64,000 nucleotides of DNA. Source: Sacculina carcini (taxonomy: Eukaryota > Arthropoda > Thecostraca > Sacculinidae). Shown in pieces: positions 1 through 9,335 of this stretch. Made by a program: the position numbers and the translations under genes. Below the pieces are notes generated by a model. That model had not been told where the DNA came from. It made no database searches and saw only the letters and a program-made list of their open reading frames with translations. Each line of letters begins with the position of its first letter. Positions within the stretch are counted from its first letter, which is position 1. The stretch covers positions 3,661,535 through 3,725,534 of the forward strand of contig OU696573.1 of assembly GCA_916048095.2 (NCBI GenBank), written 5' to 3'.

Positions 1-190
1 CGTATTAGAGAGGGTCATCTCCTCAGAATGCATGGCACAACAAATGACTTATATCTGGCATTATTTACTGCTGGGTGGACAGGGGCTGTTGAATTATAGA
101 ATTCGCTGAGGAAATTTTCCTCCGCTCGTTTTGAACCATTGATTCGCCTCTGTGATGCAGGAGTGCTACCACTACACCACAGAGTCCAAC
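1..190 (-). repeat. tRNA-derived SINE, copy 1 (cut by window edge)
   Basis: Read on the minus strand from 190 down, it has a tRNA-like head with box A (TGGTGTAGTGG) and box B (GGTTCAAAAC), then a body containing CAGCCCCTGTCCACCCAGCA and TGTTGTGCCATGCATTCTG. The same order and much of the same sequence occur at 38015-38208 on the plus strand, which defines a dispersed family. The head is too degraded to be a working tRNA. Confidence 0.8.
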
Positions 191-772
191 CTGGTGGAAG
201 TCCTACAGTCCACCTCCATCAAGAAACAAAAATCATCAAACTAAAACACCACCTTGACATGAGAGACACACGAACACAAGCAGCAGCAATCACCAACACA
301 GCACACCAACATCACCTCATAATCATGGTCGTAATACTGGGATATGTGGGTATATTTACCCCTTGACAAATGGGCTGGGGGTATGGATGTGTAATTATCC
401 CCTCCGAGAATTCTCCTCATTTCAGTTCATTGGGTATATTGTCATGTAAAGAAGCATAGCAAAAAACGACTATACACGACGAATGTGTGTGTAGGCAGTT
501 ATATGCAATATATTTTTCATTGAAATGTGTGTGCTATAATTCAATTGACAACATGTTTGAGGGTCCCATGAAATTGACCAACTGAGTCAACCTTGAAGAT
601 TAATGCATGATGGCTGTACATGCTGGCTGTCATCCCCCCGAACCTGCACACAAATTTACGTCGTTGATCACAACACAATAAAACACAGCTAGACATATCA
701 AAACAACACCAAGCACACTGTAGACATATTCCGAACACACCTGCTTCTCCGCGTGCATCATCAATCAAATCA
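190..772. other. Non-coding stretch with no recognised feature
   Basis: Short open frames only, on both strands. CAC/ACA-rich low-complexity sequence around 200-310. No domain or repeat that I can name. Confidence 0.4.
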
Positions 773-1000
773 CAGTGGGGGATCCAGAGTGTAATTTTGG
801 GAGGGGCTGTATTTTAGGGCGATCAGTCATGTACATGCATCGCTATGCAACGTCTTTGCGATAATGCTTATAAAAATAAATTATACAGAAATATACTCTT
901 TCTTGACCACTTTCAGTGAATCTTTTGGTTATGAGGAGTTGATGTCAACATTTTGGGTGGAGCTTTAGACCTCCTGAGCCTCTTCTCTGGATACGCAGTG
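773..1000 (+). mobile_element. hAT-type MITE, family F copy
   Basis: Starts CAGTGGGGGATCCAGAG and ends CTCTGGATACGCAGTG, flanked by TCAAATCA / GCAAATCA (7 of 8 bases). The interior (GCGATAATGCTTAT, AAATTATACA) matches the copy at 53540-53807. No coding capacity. Confidence 0.72.
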
Positions 1001-1466
1001 GCAAATCAATACAACTAATACAGCAAAAGTCGCTACTCCTAAACACCCACCAACATACACAAGTCAAAAAGCACACGAGAAGACAAGATGCATCGAGCCA
1101 AGCTGAAACGCCTTCCCAGATTTGAATTCAGCATCACCCACTGTCACACACACATGGAACCTGTGGAGTATCATGGTCAGTACCGTGGAGGTCGAGAGGA
1201 GGCTGAGGAGGCTTCAGGAGGTCGAGGCTACTCGGCCAGACAAACTGAGGAACGTCAGTAACCATAACAACAACATACACCAGGGACGTTCCAAAGGTAA
1301 CGCCTCTTATTTGTAACTCCGTCCCAAATAATCGGAGGGAGTTCATATTTGCATCGTATCATGACTTGGCTGTGACCAGCATGTCCCAAATTTTTCAAAT
1401 TTCAATTGCAAATATCTATGACATCACTCCCTGACAAATATCGTCGTGTAGACTCGTCAGAAACAG
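1001..1466. other. Non-coding stretch with no recognised feature
   Basis: Contains an RGG-like short frame around 1150-1260 (GGREEAEEASGGRG) that I cannot assign. Nothing else supportable. Confidence 0.35.
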
Positions 1467-1790
1467 ATGTGCTCAATTGAATTCCTTCAAAAGGAAGTGA
1501 ATGCACCCATTGACATTCACCGATGCCTGAATAAACTCTAGGAAGGCTAGACGGTGAATGCTAGCACAGTCAGGAGATGGGTCCATCGTTTTGATAGCGG
1601 TAAAAGTGATGCCAATAAATACGGTCCCTGATGACGGTACACATCACTCCACCCGCAAATGCTTGCAGCTTGAACTTTTTCTTTGCGGAGAGTTCAATAC
1701 CGCGTCATCACCTGCGACGAGACGTGATGTCACCGCTACGAACCAGAGTCCAAAAGGCAATAGTTGGAATGCCACAACAACAACAACAAC
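1467..1790 (+). pseudogene. Broken mariner-family transposase, internally deleted
   Basis: One frame shows the helix-turn-helix region of a mariner transposase (FLQKEVNAPIDIHRCL, then STVRRWVHRFDSGKSD near 1559-1610). After stops and a shift it shows VITCDET followed by CHRYEPESKRQ (about 1705-1770), the segment around the first catalytic Asp in mariner transposases. The middle is deleted, the Trp after CDET is a TGA stop, and a (CAA)n tract follows at about 1776-1796. It ends shortly before the LTR retrotransposon. Non-functional. Confidence 0.72.
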
Positions 1791-1864
1791 AACATGTATT
1801 TAATATAGCGCCAAATATACAATGGTGCGAAGACAGGATGAGATAAATAATAATATCGTATCGT

Positions 1865-2295
1865 TGTAGTTGAATATATTGAAGTAATGGTGAACACAAA
1901 TGCACAATGTAAACACGGACTCCACTGAGCCAGCAACACAAACTACACAGTTAAAATACAATACCCGTATAACAACGATATCTCCACCGCACTCGCACAC
2001 ACTTCTCTCTTCACGCCGAGATTCAACACCGCACTGTCTCCCATCAACACGACACTTGATAAACCAACGCATCGCTGCCACCTGATACCTCGTCAGCACC
2101 TTGCAACGAGTGCATTGTGCAAACATACACCCGCACACAGACGTACATACACGATGCGGAACACTACGCCAGCAAATGCAAGCACACACACACACACACA
2201 TGCACACACGCACACACGCACACATGCGCACACACATGCACATAACGAAAACCTTCAACTACAACAATATGACAAGATAATATATCAAAACCACA
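1865..2295 (-). repeat. 3' LTR of the Gypsy-type element
   Basis: 431 bp, nearly identical to 5934-6360: three substitutions (at 1868, in the CACAATGT segment near 1908, and in AATACCCG near 1962) plus four extra bases in the CA tract around 2190. Its inner border is fixed by the polypurine tract at 2296-2304. Confidence 0.9.
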
Positions 2296-2314
2296 TCCCC
2301 CCTTGATCTCAAGA

Positions 2315-3508
2315 TCACTCGGACACGTAATCATTCATCCAGACCGGAGGTAGTCTCTCTCGTACACTTCGTCTAGGGCTTTGCCTGATGGGCGGTTCCG
2401 AAGTTGGTGTTTCGGTGGCCTCAGAGTGATCACCGTTCTCTTCGTCAGCCGGAATGACCACAGGTCTCAAGTCCAATGTGTGACGAGGTACACCATCCAC
2501 CGACACATTATTTGACGAGTTCACCCCCGTTACAGTACCACGGGTCCACTGCGAAGTACACTTCCGATCTGGTGGTTTTACCCACACTTCCTCGCCGATG
2601 TGAACAGCACATTCTTCCGAATCATTATCGACAGTGCATTCTACAAATGTATTTCGCCACTCATACTTGTGTACATTGCGATGAGGCACTGACGATTCCT
2701 CCAAACCAACCCTCGGAGACATGTTATACCAGTATACCGCCGTAGTCGGTCGTATGTTACTTCTTTCGGCGAGCGCTTTTATCGTCCGATGGTGGCGTTC
2801 AACAATGCCATTGCCGTTAGGGCGGTAGGCTGCGCGGTAAAACGGCCGAATCTTCCACTTGTCCAGCAGCTCCTGCATTTCTCTGGAACGAAATGCTCTC
2901 CCGTTGTCCATTAACAGCTCACGAGGTGGTCCTCTCTCTCGGAAAACTTCCTCCAGATGCTTACATACCTGCTCCGCTGTCTCAGACCGAAGCTCACGCC
3001 ACACAGCAAATCTACCTGGTCCGCAATCGACAATCGACAAGTACTGATGGTGTTCATAGTGGGTAACATCCACGGCCAGTCTGCACCACACGTCGTTCAC
3101 ACTAAGATGTCCTGCAGCATGACGTGAAGGAGCGGGATCAATGGATTGGCACCGCTCACAGGCTCTCACCACTCGCCGCACAGCGTCGCGTGACACACTA
3201 GGGTCCGCTTGTCGGGCTAAGAAAAGAGTCCTGTCTACGCCCATGTGATGCATGACATGCATCTGCCGAATTTCATCTGCAGTCATTGCACATATATGAC
3301 TGTCTTCTTTGTCATGTTCACAGCCGCTTTTGACGGCATTTCCAGCTTTGACTAACCATCCCTTTTTCACGCGAGTCAGTTCATCAGCTTTATTCTGCGT
3401 GGTCGGAACACTCGTGACGGATATTTTCAAACCAAGTTCTGCAATGAGATCGCTCAAAATTCCCAATCTTCTCTTGATCAAGACTTCCGCTGCACCCTTT
3501 GTCTTCAC
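2315..3508 (-). CDS. RNase H end and integrase of the Gypsy-type pol
   Basis: 397 open codons. It starts with the end of RNase H (QNKADELTRV) and continues to integrase: His/Cys zinc-binding domain (MHVMHHMGVD... and CERCQ), catalytic core with LAVDVTHYEHHQYLSIVD, MDNGRAF and NGIVERHHRTIK supplying the D, D and E residues, and a C-terminal domain with VWVKPP and SQWTRGTVTGV. The end (SPRRSVRERLPPVWMNDYVS) is typical of animal Gypsy elements. Integrase joins element cDNA to the chromosome. The longest intact pol segment, but it lacks its own start because the RNase H frame is broken upstream. Confidence 0.88.
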   Translation of the reverse strand: MKTKGAAEVLIKRRLGILSDLIAELGLKISVTSVPTTQNKADELTRVKKGWLVKAGNAVKSGCEHDKEDSHICAMTADEIRQMHVMHHMGVDRTLFLARQADPSVSRDAVRRVVRACERCQSIDPAPSRHAAGHLSVNDVWCRLAVDVTHYEHHQYLSIVDCGPGRFAVWRELRSETAEQVCKHLEEVFRERGPPRELLMDNGRAFRSREMQELLDKWKIRPFYRAAYRPNGNGIVERHHRTIKALAERSNIRPTTAVYWYNMSPRVGLEESSVPHRNVHKYEWRNTFVECTVDNDSEECAVHIGEEVWVKPPDRKCTSQWTRGTVTGVNSSNNVSVDGVPRHTLDLRPVVIPADEENGDHSEATETPTSEPPIRQSPRRSVRERLPPVWMNDYVSE

Positions 3509-4047
3509 TCTTCTTTCCTGTCGATCACTGTGCTTACCCAGCCGGCTACTGTTGCAGAGTCTGTGCGAATATCAATATCCTTCAATTGCCATTTCACCGC
3601 CATGTTCACACCTTTCAGTACTGCATCAAGTTCCGCGACATTGATATGATGTACATCATCAATTTTCCTTTGCCAAGCAGCATCTTCAACGATGTGGCCC
3701 TAAATCTCCACTACTGCACCCATTGCAATGCTGCTCGCATCGCACCACACGACACCTTTGTCAGTGACAGAAACATGCCATTTTCCACCAACCGGATCAT
3801 CAGATCTCACTCTTTGGACCATATCAGCCACCATCTGCATAACAAAATCGCTAACTGCACTGTCCCATTGTATTCTATCGGTATGACGCTTTATGTAGCT
3901 ACTGGCAATCCTTAGCCACCTAGCAACTGGGTAATGCCCGATCATTTTTCCACACAACGAGAATATATCACGCTTCGTCATGTTGTCTGAGACGGATGGA
4001 TTGCCGATGGACGGACGCATTACCCCTGCGAAACACAACACGACCAC
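3490..4047 (-). pseudogene. Connection and RNase H region of the Gypsy-type pol, frame-broken
   Basis: The minus-strand frame from 4047 shows SDNMTKRDIFSLCGKMIGHY, typical of the RT-RNase H connection, then VVWCDASSIAMGAVVEI with the first RNase H Asp, and a stop at about 3700. The same frame past this stop reads NVAELDAVLKG (Glu) and IRTDSATVAGW (Asp) down to about 3505. The last Asp of the tetrad (QNKADELTRV) lies in the integrase frame. All four catalytic acidic residues are thus visible, but split by a stop and a shift. Confidence 0.75.
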
Positions 4048-4786
4048 GATTGTCTTTACTCAATCGGAGACCCAACACAGCACTTCCCTCTATAGACACC
4101 GGATCTTTCGCTTGCAGGCCATATTTGTTTAAATGGTCGACGACTTCCCTGCCGGACACAGCCGATTCGCATACGATAATGTCATCGATGTATGAATCCG
4201 TGCTCTTGTTGATGATTTCCGACTGACTCAGAACGGTGCGTACTATTCGAGTCATAATTCTCGGTGCGGAGCACAGTCCAAAACCCAGTCTAGTCAAGCA
4301 GAAGACATGGTCATTAAATTTCACCAGCTGGTACTTCCATAAATTCGGGGCGATATGCACCTGCAAATACGCGGACTTCAAATCAACGAGTGAAGCTGGT
4401 CCAACTATGCGCCTCCACTTCCTCAGCTTCTCTCCGCACACATATATAAACTCGTCACCCGTGTGGCTACTGACAAATGCATTTAACTCTCGAAAGTCCA
4501 GCACTGGTCGCACTTTGTTTTTAGTGGGCTGTACCACTGCCATGAGTGGCAGTACGCCTGTGCAGTCTGAATCAGTCCATGGAACAAGAATTCCTTCCTT
4601 AATCCACCGCTGCACCTCGGTGTCAAATTCACCACGGATATCTTCAGTCACTGTCTTGTTGTAACAACCCACTGTTTTTGACAAGAATGGTTCACCTGCT
4701 TTCACCACCCATTCCACTTCCCATTTGTCACCATCGAACACAGCGGTGAAGTCCGGATCAGTGATCTCCAGTCTCCGTTTAGCACA
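3968..4786 (-). pseudogene. Reverse transcriptase region of the Gypsy-type pol
   Basis: Frame in register with protease across the TGA at 4787-4789. RT motifs in order: VRPVLDFRELNAF (palm), LVDLKSAYLQVHI (first catalytic Asp), LTRLGFGLCSAPR, and SYIDDIIV (YxDD box). It copies element RNA into cDNA. After the YIDD region the frame stays open for about 75 codons, but homology moves to another frame at about 4000-4047, marking a frameshift into the connection/RNase H segment. No in-frame initiator; expression would need fusion to the upstream frame. Confidence 0.82.
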
Positions 4787-5293
4787 TCATTGCACTTCAT
4801 CACTTTTGGAAACCGCAGCGCTTGCAACATTGTCATTTGAGCCAAATTTGACTTGAGAGCCACACACAAAAACACCACCAATCTTCTGGATTACCTCCAT
4901 CCCAATCACAAGGTCGACATCATTCACAATATTATCAACGACCATAGCACACACTCTTAGACATTTTCCAGATATCTCGATATCAATCACAGCCGTGCCA
5001 CGACACTCTACCCTTCGTCCGTCAAAAGCCGTTAAATAACTACTGCCTGCGATGCAATAAACAAGGTGTGACCGAACAATAGCCCCAGAACAACCAGTAT
5101 CGACTAGTGCGTGAATCGTCTCACCTGCGAGTTTTGCCTCGACGATTGGCAGTTGGATGGGCGCCTTCACTGATTGCTTGGAGTAGCTGCTGGCGCACCA
5201 GCTACTCCTGAACCGTTTCCCTGACGACACTGTTGCGAAATGTGTCCCTTTTTCCCGCAATTGTAGCACGTAATTGCTTGTCTTTTTGGACAC
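4787..5293 (-). CDS. Aspartic protease region of the Gypsy-type pol
   Basis: Contains the aspartic protease active-site motif ALVDTGCSGAIV, then a beta-rich stretch ending IGMEVIQKIGG, as in retropepsins. This enzyme cleaves the Gag-Pol precursor. The frame ends at TGA (4787-4789) and then continues open in the same frame into RT, so the stop separates protease from RT. A CGA-to-TGA change would explain it, but readthrough cannot be excluded from sequence. Confidence 0.8.
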   Translation of the reverse strand: MSKKTSNYVLQLREKGTHFATVSSGKRFRSSWCASSYSKQSVKAPIQLPIVEAKLAGETIHALVDTGCSGAIVRSHLVYCIAGSSYLTAFDGRRVECRGTAVIDIEISGKCLRVCAMVVDNIVNDVDLVIGMEVIQKIGGVFVCGSQVKFGSNDNVASAAVSKSDEVQ

Positions 5294-5913
5294 ATTCGAG
5301 CCATATGAGGTCCATCACACAAGAAACAACTGCCTCTGATCTGCTGAATTTGCTGAGTGTCGACTGGTCTTGCATTTGATTTGCATACGCTCTGTGGTGC
5401 AGCCGCAGCTGCGACTTGTTCATCATTCCGTGTGAGCACACGCGCGTGGTTAATCAGCGCAGACATTTCCATTGAGAAAGCATCCTGCATTCTTTGCAGG
5501 TTCGCTCTGACATGACTGGGAAACCCATTCACAAACGTCAATCTACAGATGTTCTCCAATGCTTCACCACCAAAATTAGCCAAACAAGCAAGCTTTCTGA
5601 TGTCAGTGACAAAGACATCAACTGATTCTCCTTCCCATTCCTTGTCACACAGCTTTTGAAATGCAATAAACGGATCGTCTGCAAACGCCGTTTGCAGCGC
5701 GTACTGGATTATGTCAGCATTTTCCTGTTCTTCGTCGTTCAATTGCAGAAACAGAGCAAGAGCATCACCTTCTAAGTAGAGAGGAATGAAGCTGGCAAGA
5801 TCCGTCACCTTTTTCAGCTTCGCCACTAGTTTTGCTTTCTTGAGCCACGCAGCCACATCTCCTTCTCCTGTGAACGGTCTCATTGTGTAGTCACTGCCCG
5901 ACACTGCCATCAT
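5167..5913 (-). CDS. gag: Gag of the Gypsy-type retrotransposon
   Basis: 248 codons from the ATG at 5913 (two adjacent ATGs), the first in the interior; the open frame continues upstream into the LTR but that part is CA-tract translation. Gag forms the virus-like particle that packages element RNA. The N-terminal two thirds is helical capsid-like sequence (for example FIPLYLEGDALALFLQL). The C-terminus carries two zinc knuckles, CFLCDGPHMARMC and CYNCGKKGHISQQC. It overlaps the protease frame by about 127 bp in a different frame, so a frameshift would be needed to make Gag-Pol. Confidence 0.85.
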   Translation of the reverse strand: MMAVSGSDYTMRPFTGEGDVAAWLKKAKLVAKLKKVTDLASFIPLYLEGDALALFLQLNDEEQENADIIQYALQTAFADDPFIAFQKLCDKEWEGESVDVFVTDIRKLACLANFGGEALENICRLTFVNGFPSHVRANLQRMQDAFSMEMSALINHARVLTRNDEQVAAAAAPQSVCKSNARPVDTQQIQQIRGSCFLCDGPHMARMCPKRQAITCYNCGKKGHISQQCRQGNGSGVAGAPAATPSNQ

Positions 5914-5933
5914 CCAATATCGGCCGGTTAGCT

Positions 5934-6360
5934 TGTGGTTGAATATATTGAAGTAATGGTGAACACAAATGCACAACGTAAACACGGACTCCACTGAGCC
6001 AGCAACACAAACTACACAGTTAAAATACAATATCCGTATAACAACGATATCTCCACCGCACTCGCACACACTTCTCTCTTCACGCCGAGATTCAACACCG
6101 CACTGTCTCCCATCAACACGACACTTGATAAACCAACGCATCGCTGCCACCTGATACCTCGTCAGCACCTTGCAACGAGTGCATTGTGCAAACATACACC
6201 CGCACACAGACGTACATACACGATGCGGAACACTACGCCAGCAAATGCAAGCACACACACACACATGCACACACGCACACACGCACACATGCGCACACAC
6301 ATGCACATAACGAAAACCTTCAACTACAACAATATGACAAGATAATATATCAAAACCACA
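5934..6360 (-). repeat. 5' LTR of the Gypsy-type element
   Basis: 427 bp, read on the minus strand. It contains a CA/TG tract (about 6252-6303 on the plus strand). The gag start ATG at 5913 lies only 20 bases inside the element, and I do not recognise a standard tRNA primer-binding site in that gap. Confidence 0.9.
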
Positions 6361-6379
6361 GTATGTTTACTGAATAAGT

Positions 6380-6640
6380 GAAACAAATGTCAGAATAGCT
6401 AAAAGCATGACAGATAAAATTGAACAGGCGTATATACAAAAGAAAAACACAACTCGTACTCTCCAGCTGGAAGATGAAGAGACATCAGCGGGAAGGTGAT
6501 GTGCACTGTCGTCTGGGATCGTTTCTATTGGAATCACTTTCGCGGTGTCGTAAGAAACAGTCAGTCCAGAACACTCGTGTTGTTGTTTCGTGACCACCCA
6601 ATCGGCACAAATTCTACGTAGGACAACCATTTAAAATTGT
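6380..6640 (-). pseudogene. Probable mariner-family remnant
   Basis: About 57 bp (plus strand 6484-6540) matches, in inverted orientation, the linker segment of the mariner remnant at 1603-1660 (roughly 80% identical by eye). Minus-strand translation reads RHRESDSNRNDPRRQCTS, compatible with the linker after the mariner DNA-binding domain. No intact frame. Confidence 0.4.
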
Positions 6641-7583
6641 TTTTTCTAATATACGTAGTCATTTTCACCCAAGAAATTTTACATGATATACAATTGAAAT
6701 TGATTCTCTATGATATGCAGTAAGATTGGTAGAAATTGGCCTAGTAGTTCGGAAGTTATTATCGCGCAAATAGTGTCAGGGTCGGGTCGAGTCGGGCAGC
6801 TCAAATTCAACCTCAATCTGCATATCGACTCGTTTCGCTCGTTATAATTTCCAACAGCCCATCAATGTCTCCGATAAGTCTTCCCATGATCTCTTGAGGG
6901 CCTTGACCCCGAGTTGACACCCACTGTGACCTAATCGCACGGCATACAGCGTTGTTATAAGTGGTCCCTGCATGCGGATTATAGGTGGCAGGCTATATGG
7001 ATCTCACCCGCTGCGGCACTGGGGAGATTGATGTATCGATCGACCCAAGCCGTGTCATTGGCAGTGGCAGCGAGCCGCCCACCAGACAGTTTGTTTTCCA
7101 GCGTTGCGCAGTGCGGCAGCGTGTGTGTGTGCGTGCGTCCTGTATCTACGCGTGGATCGCGATGTGCTAGCTAGGGCTGTGTTGTTTTGTGCTTGTCAAC
7201 GTCACTGGAGTGCGATTGAACGGACTGGAGCACAATTTCATGCGACTGGATTCAGCAACATTCGCGATACAACGTGATAATAACGTGAGTGATCGCTATC
7301 CAATCTAATCACGTGCTCAAATGTTTATCGAAAGTTTTCTCAAAAATTGAGTGGGGCATGACAATTCGGTTGAATAATTCCAACTTTAATCTATTTATCC
7401 ACTGAAATTCGCCAAGAAATATTTGTTCAATTGTAGTGAAAATTCACTTACAAGCATAAGCTCTTCATGTGTATGATATATATATATATAATATGCGCAA
7501 AAATAAAATAACAATAACTATATCCAATTGAAAGAAGCAGAAAATGTTGTTAAAATGGATGAATATGATTTTTTATTGGTAAA
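6641..7583. other. Intergenic stretch with a possible first exon/promoter at about 7060-7290
   Basis: Mostly AT-rich. Between 7060 and 7180 composition shifts to GC/CpG-rich (AGCGAGCCGCCCACCAGACA, GCGTTGCGCAGTGCGGCAGC), and a donor-like GTGAGT lies at 7285. This could be a non-coding first exon, possibly of the GAS2-like gene, but nothing proves transcription. Confidence 0.2.
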
Positions 7584-7587
7584 ATAA

Positions 7588-7866
7588 ATGTTAATAGGTA
7601 AAATAATTGCTAAATTGTTGTAACAATTGTTAAATTGTTAAAATAATTGCTAAATTGTTGTAACAATTGTTAAATTGTTGAAATAATTGTTAAATTGTTG
7701 AGATAATTGTTAAATTGTTAAAATAATTATTAAATTGTTAAAATAATTATTAAATTGTTAAAAATAATTGTTAAATTGCTAAAAGAATTGTTAAATTGTT
7801 AAAAGAAATGTAAATTGTTAAAATAATTGATAAAATGTTAAATTAATTGTTGAATTGTTAAATTAG
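7588..7866 (+). repeat. AT-rich minisatellite
   Basis: About a dozen imperfect tandem copies of a roughly 20-24 bp unit built from TTAAATTGTT and AAATAATTG. Units vary by A/G substitutions and small indels. Confidence 0.85.
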
Positions 7867-9062
7867 TTAAAATTATATTATTAAAATACCTAAGCTATGT
7901 AAATAATCAAATTGAAGTATGTAATTAACTTAGTAAATATTCTGAGTATAATTTAATGCGAATTTATTAATTTACATTTTTTGCACCATGTTCGGCTGGC
8001 ATATTGGGGAATTCTTATTAGAAAGCTGGGGAGATGTTGTACAATTGTAAAACGTTTTGGTAATTGATTAAATTTGTATAATTTTCATTTCCGGTCTCGG
8101 CTTTTCAAAATAAGCTCGCACAATCGCGCAATGGTTTGTACCGAGGTCGTATTTGAACATTACTGGCATGTGCCATCTGTCGCTTGTTTATTATTTGTTT
8201 TTTGTTTCATTTCTGTGTTTTTTTGTATTTTTCTTTTTTTCGATTGATCATCTATTATATTATCCATTTTTCCACGATCAAAACAGAATCGACTTCAGCA
8301 CAATTGTAAAATATTTCAGTAATTGTGTTCAAGATTAAATATTTGAATTAATTATTTAAATATTTATTAAATATTAAATAAATATTAGAAATATTTTCAG
8401 TTATCATTATAGTCGTATAATTTTGTAATTACACTATTGAATTAATTGTTTATTTCAAACATATATCTTATTATGACGTATTCATTAAATATACAGTATT
8501 TACAGGACAATTTTCATCGACTTCATTGGCTTTTGTTGTTTTTATTTGTATTTTATTAAAAGTACAGGCTCGTGAGCAAATCATGAACTTTCTGTTGAAA
8601 CTTGTTTTCGCTTCTGTTTAAACATTCACATTTCAGAATTTGAAGTTAATAACGTATTTCCTGAAGACGCCAGTGTCAATCAATTTTGCTGTTTAAATAT
8701 TCAAGAACGGAGATAAACACCATGATAATGGATTCAATTAATTATATAATTTTTCATGCTAATTTCGCATTTAATTTGAATTTGTATTCTAGAGCAAGTT
8801 AGTGCATTTCAAAATGATTCATACCACTTTTCAAATTGAATATGTACATACACCAATGCCACAAATATGGAGATTTTGACAATCTGTTTAATGTCTGTTT
8901 ATATTTAATTTCAAATATCTAAGTCATTCAAATACTTCCTTGTTACGTTTACTTTATGAAATCGATGTTTATACACCACTGGTGTGACTTTTACACAACG
9001 GCCAACCGCTGCCAAATCGCTCAGATAAACAAACAACTTATGCATATTTTTCCTGTAACACC
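7867..9062. other. AT-rich non-coding stretch
   Basis: No open frame of note, no recognised repeat termini. Probably intergenic. Confidence 0.4.
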
Positions 9063-9070
9063 CTCTAGAA

Positions 9071-9327
9071 CAGTGGTTCTGAACCTTTTTCCTCGGACTC
9101 CCCACTTCTTAATGAGACATCTCTTTATTTTCCACAGCAGCGCTGATAAATTCAATAAATTCAATTGCTATATCAAAGTGAACGTCAAGAGGCCATTGAA
9201 AACAAAATTTATCGAATTTGAATTGAAAAAAACACACATTTGTCCTTCTGTTCGACCTTTAGCTTTCCACTTGGCAGCTCTTCCATCCCCCACCAGTGAG
9301 GAATTATCCACAGGTTAAAAACTGCTA
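9071..9327 (+). mobile_element. hAT-type MITE, family B copy
   Basis: Begins CAGTGGTTCTGAACC and ends AGGTTAAAAACTGCTA, with a perfect 8-bp duplication CTCTAGAA at 9063-9070 and 9328-9335. The interior (TCCACAGCAGCGCTGA, CCCACCAGTG.GGAAT) matches copies at 34893-35106 and 61366-61624. Non-coding. Confidence 0.85.
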
Positions 9328-9335
9328 CTCTAGAA

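Larger units (their letters stand above)
1865..6360 (-). mobile_element. Ty3/Gypsy-type LTR retrotransposon, complete with both LTRs, pol disrupted
   Basis: Two direct repeats (1865-2295 and 5934-6360) bound an interior coding on the minus strand in the order gag, protease, reverse transcriptase, RNase H, integrase, the Ty3/Gypsy order. LTRs begin TG and end CA. A purine tract AAGGGGGGA lies directly upstream of the 3' LTR (minus strand, 2296-2304). The LTRs differ by three substitutions and a 4-bp change in a CA tract, so insertion is young by that measure. The coding frames are nevertheless broken by a stop between protease and RT and by shifts around RNase H. No matching target duplication: 1860-1864 is ATCGT and 6361-6365 is GTATG. 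No env-like frame. Confidence 0.92.

Noticed and set aside
3499..3915. 138-codon plus-strand frame inside the Gypsy element
   Set aside because: Antisense shadow of the RNase H segment.
5914..6306. N-terminal extension of the gag frame through the LTR
   Set aside because: It translates the LTR and its CA tract; the gag ATG at 5913 is the first in the interior and starts the capsid-like sequence.
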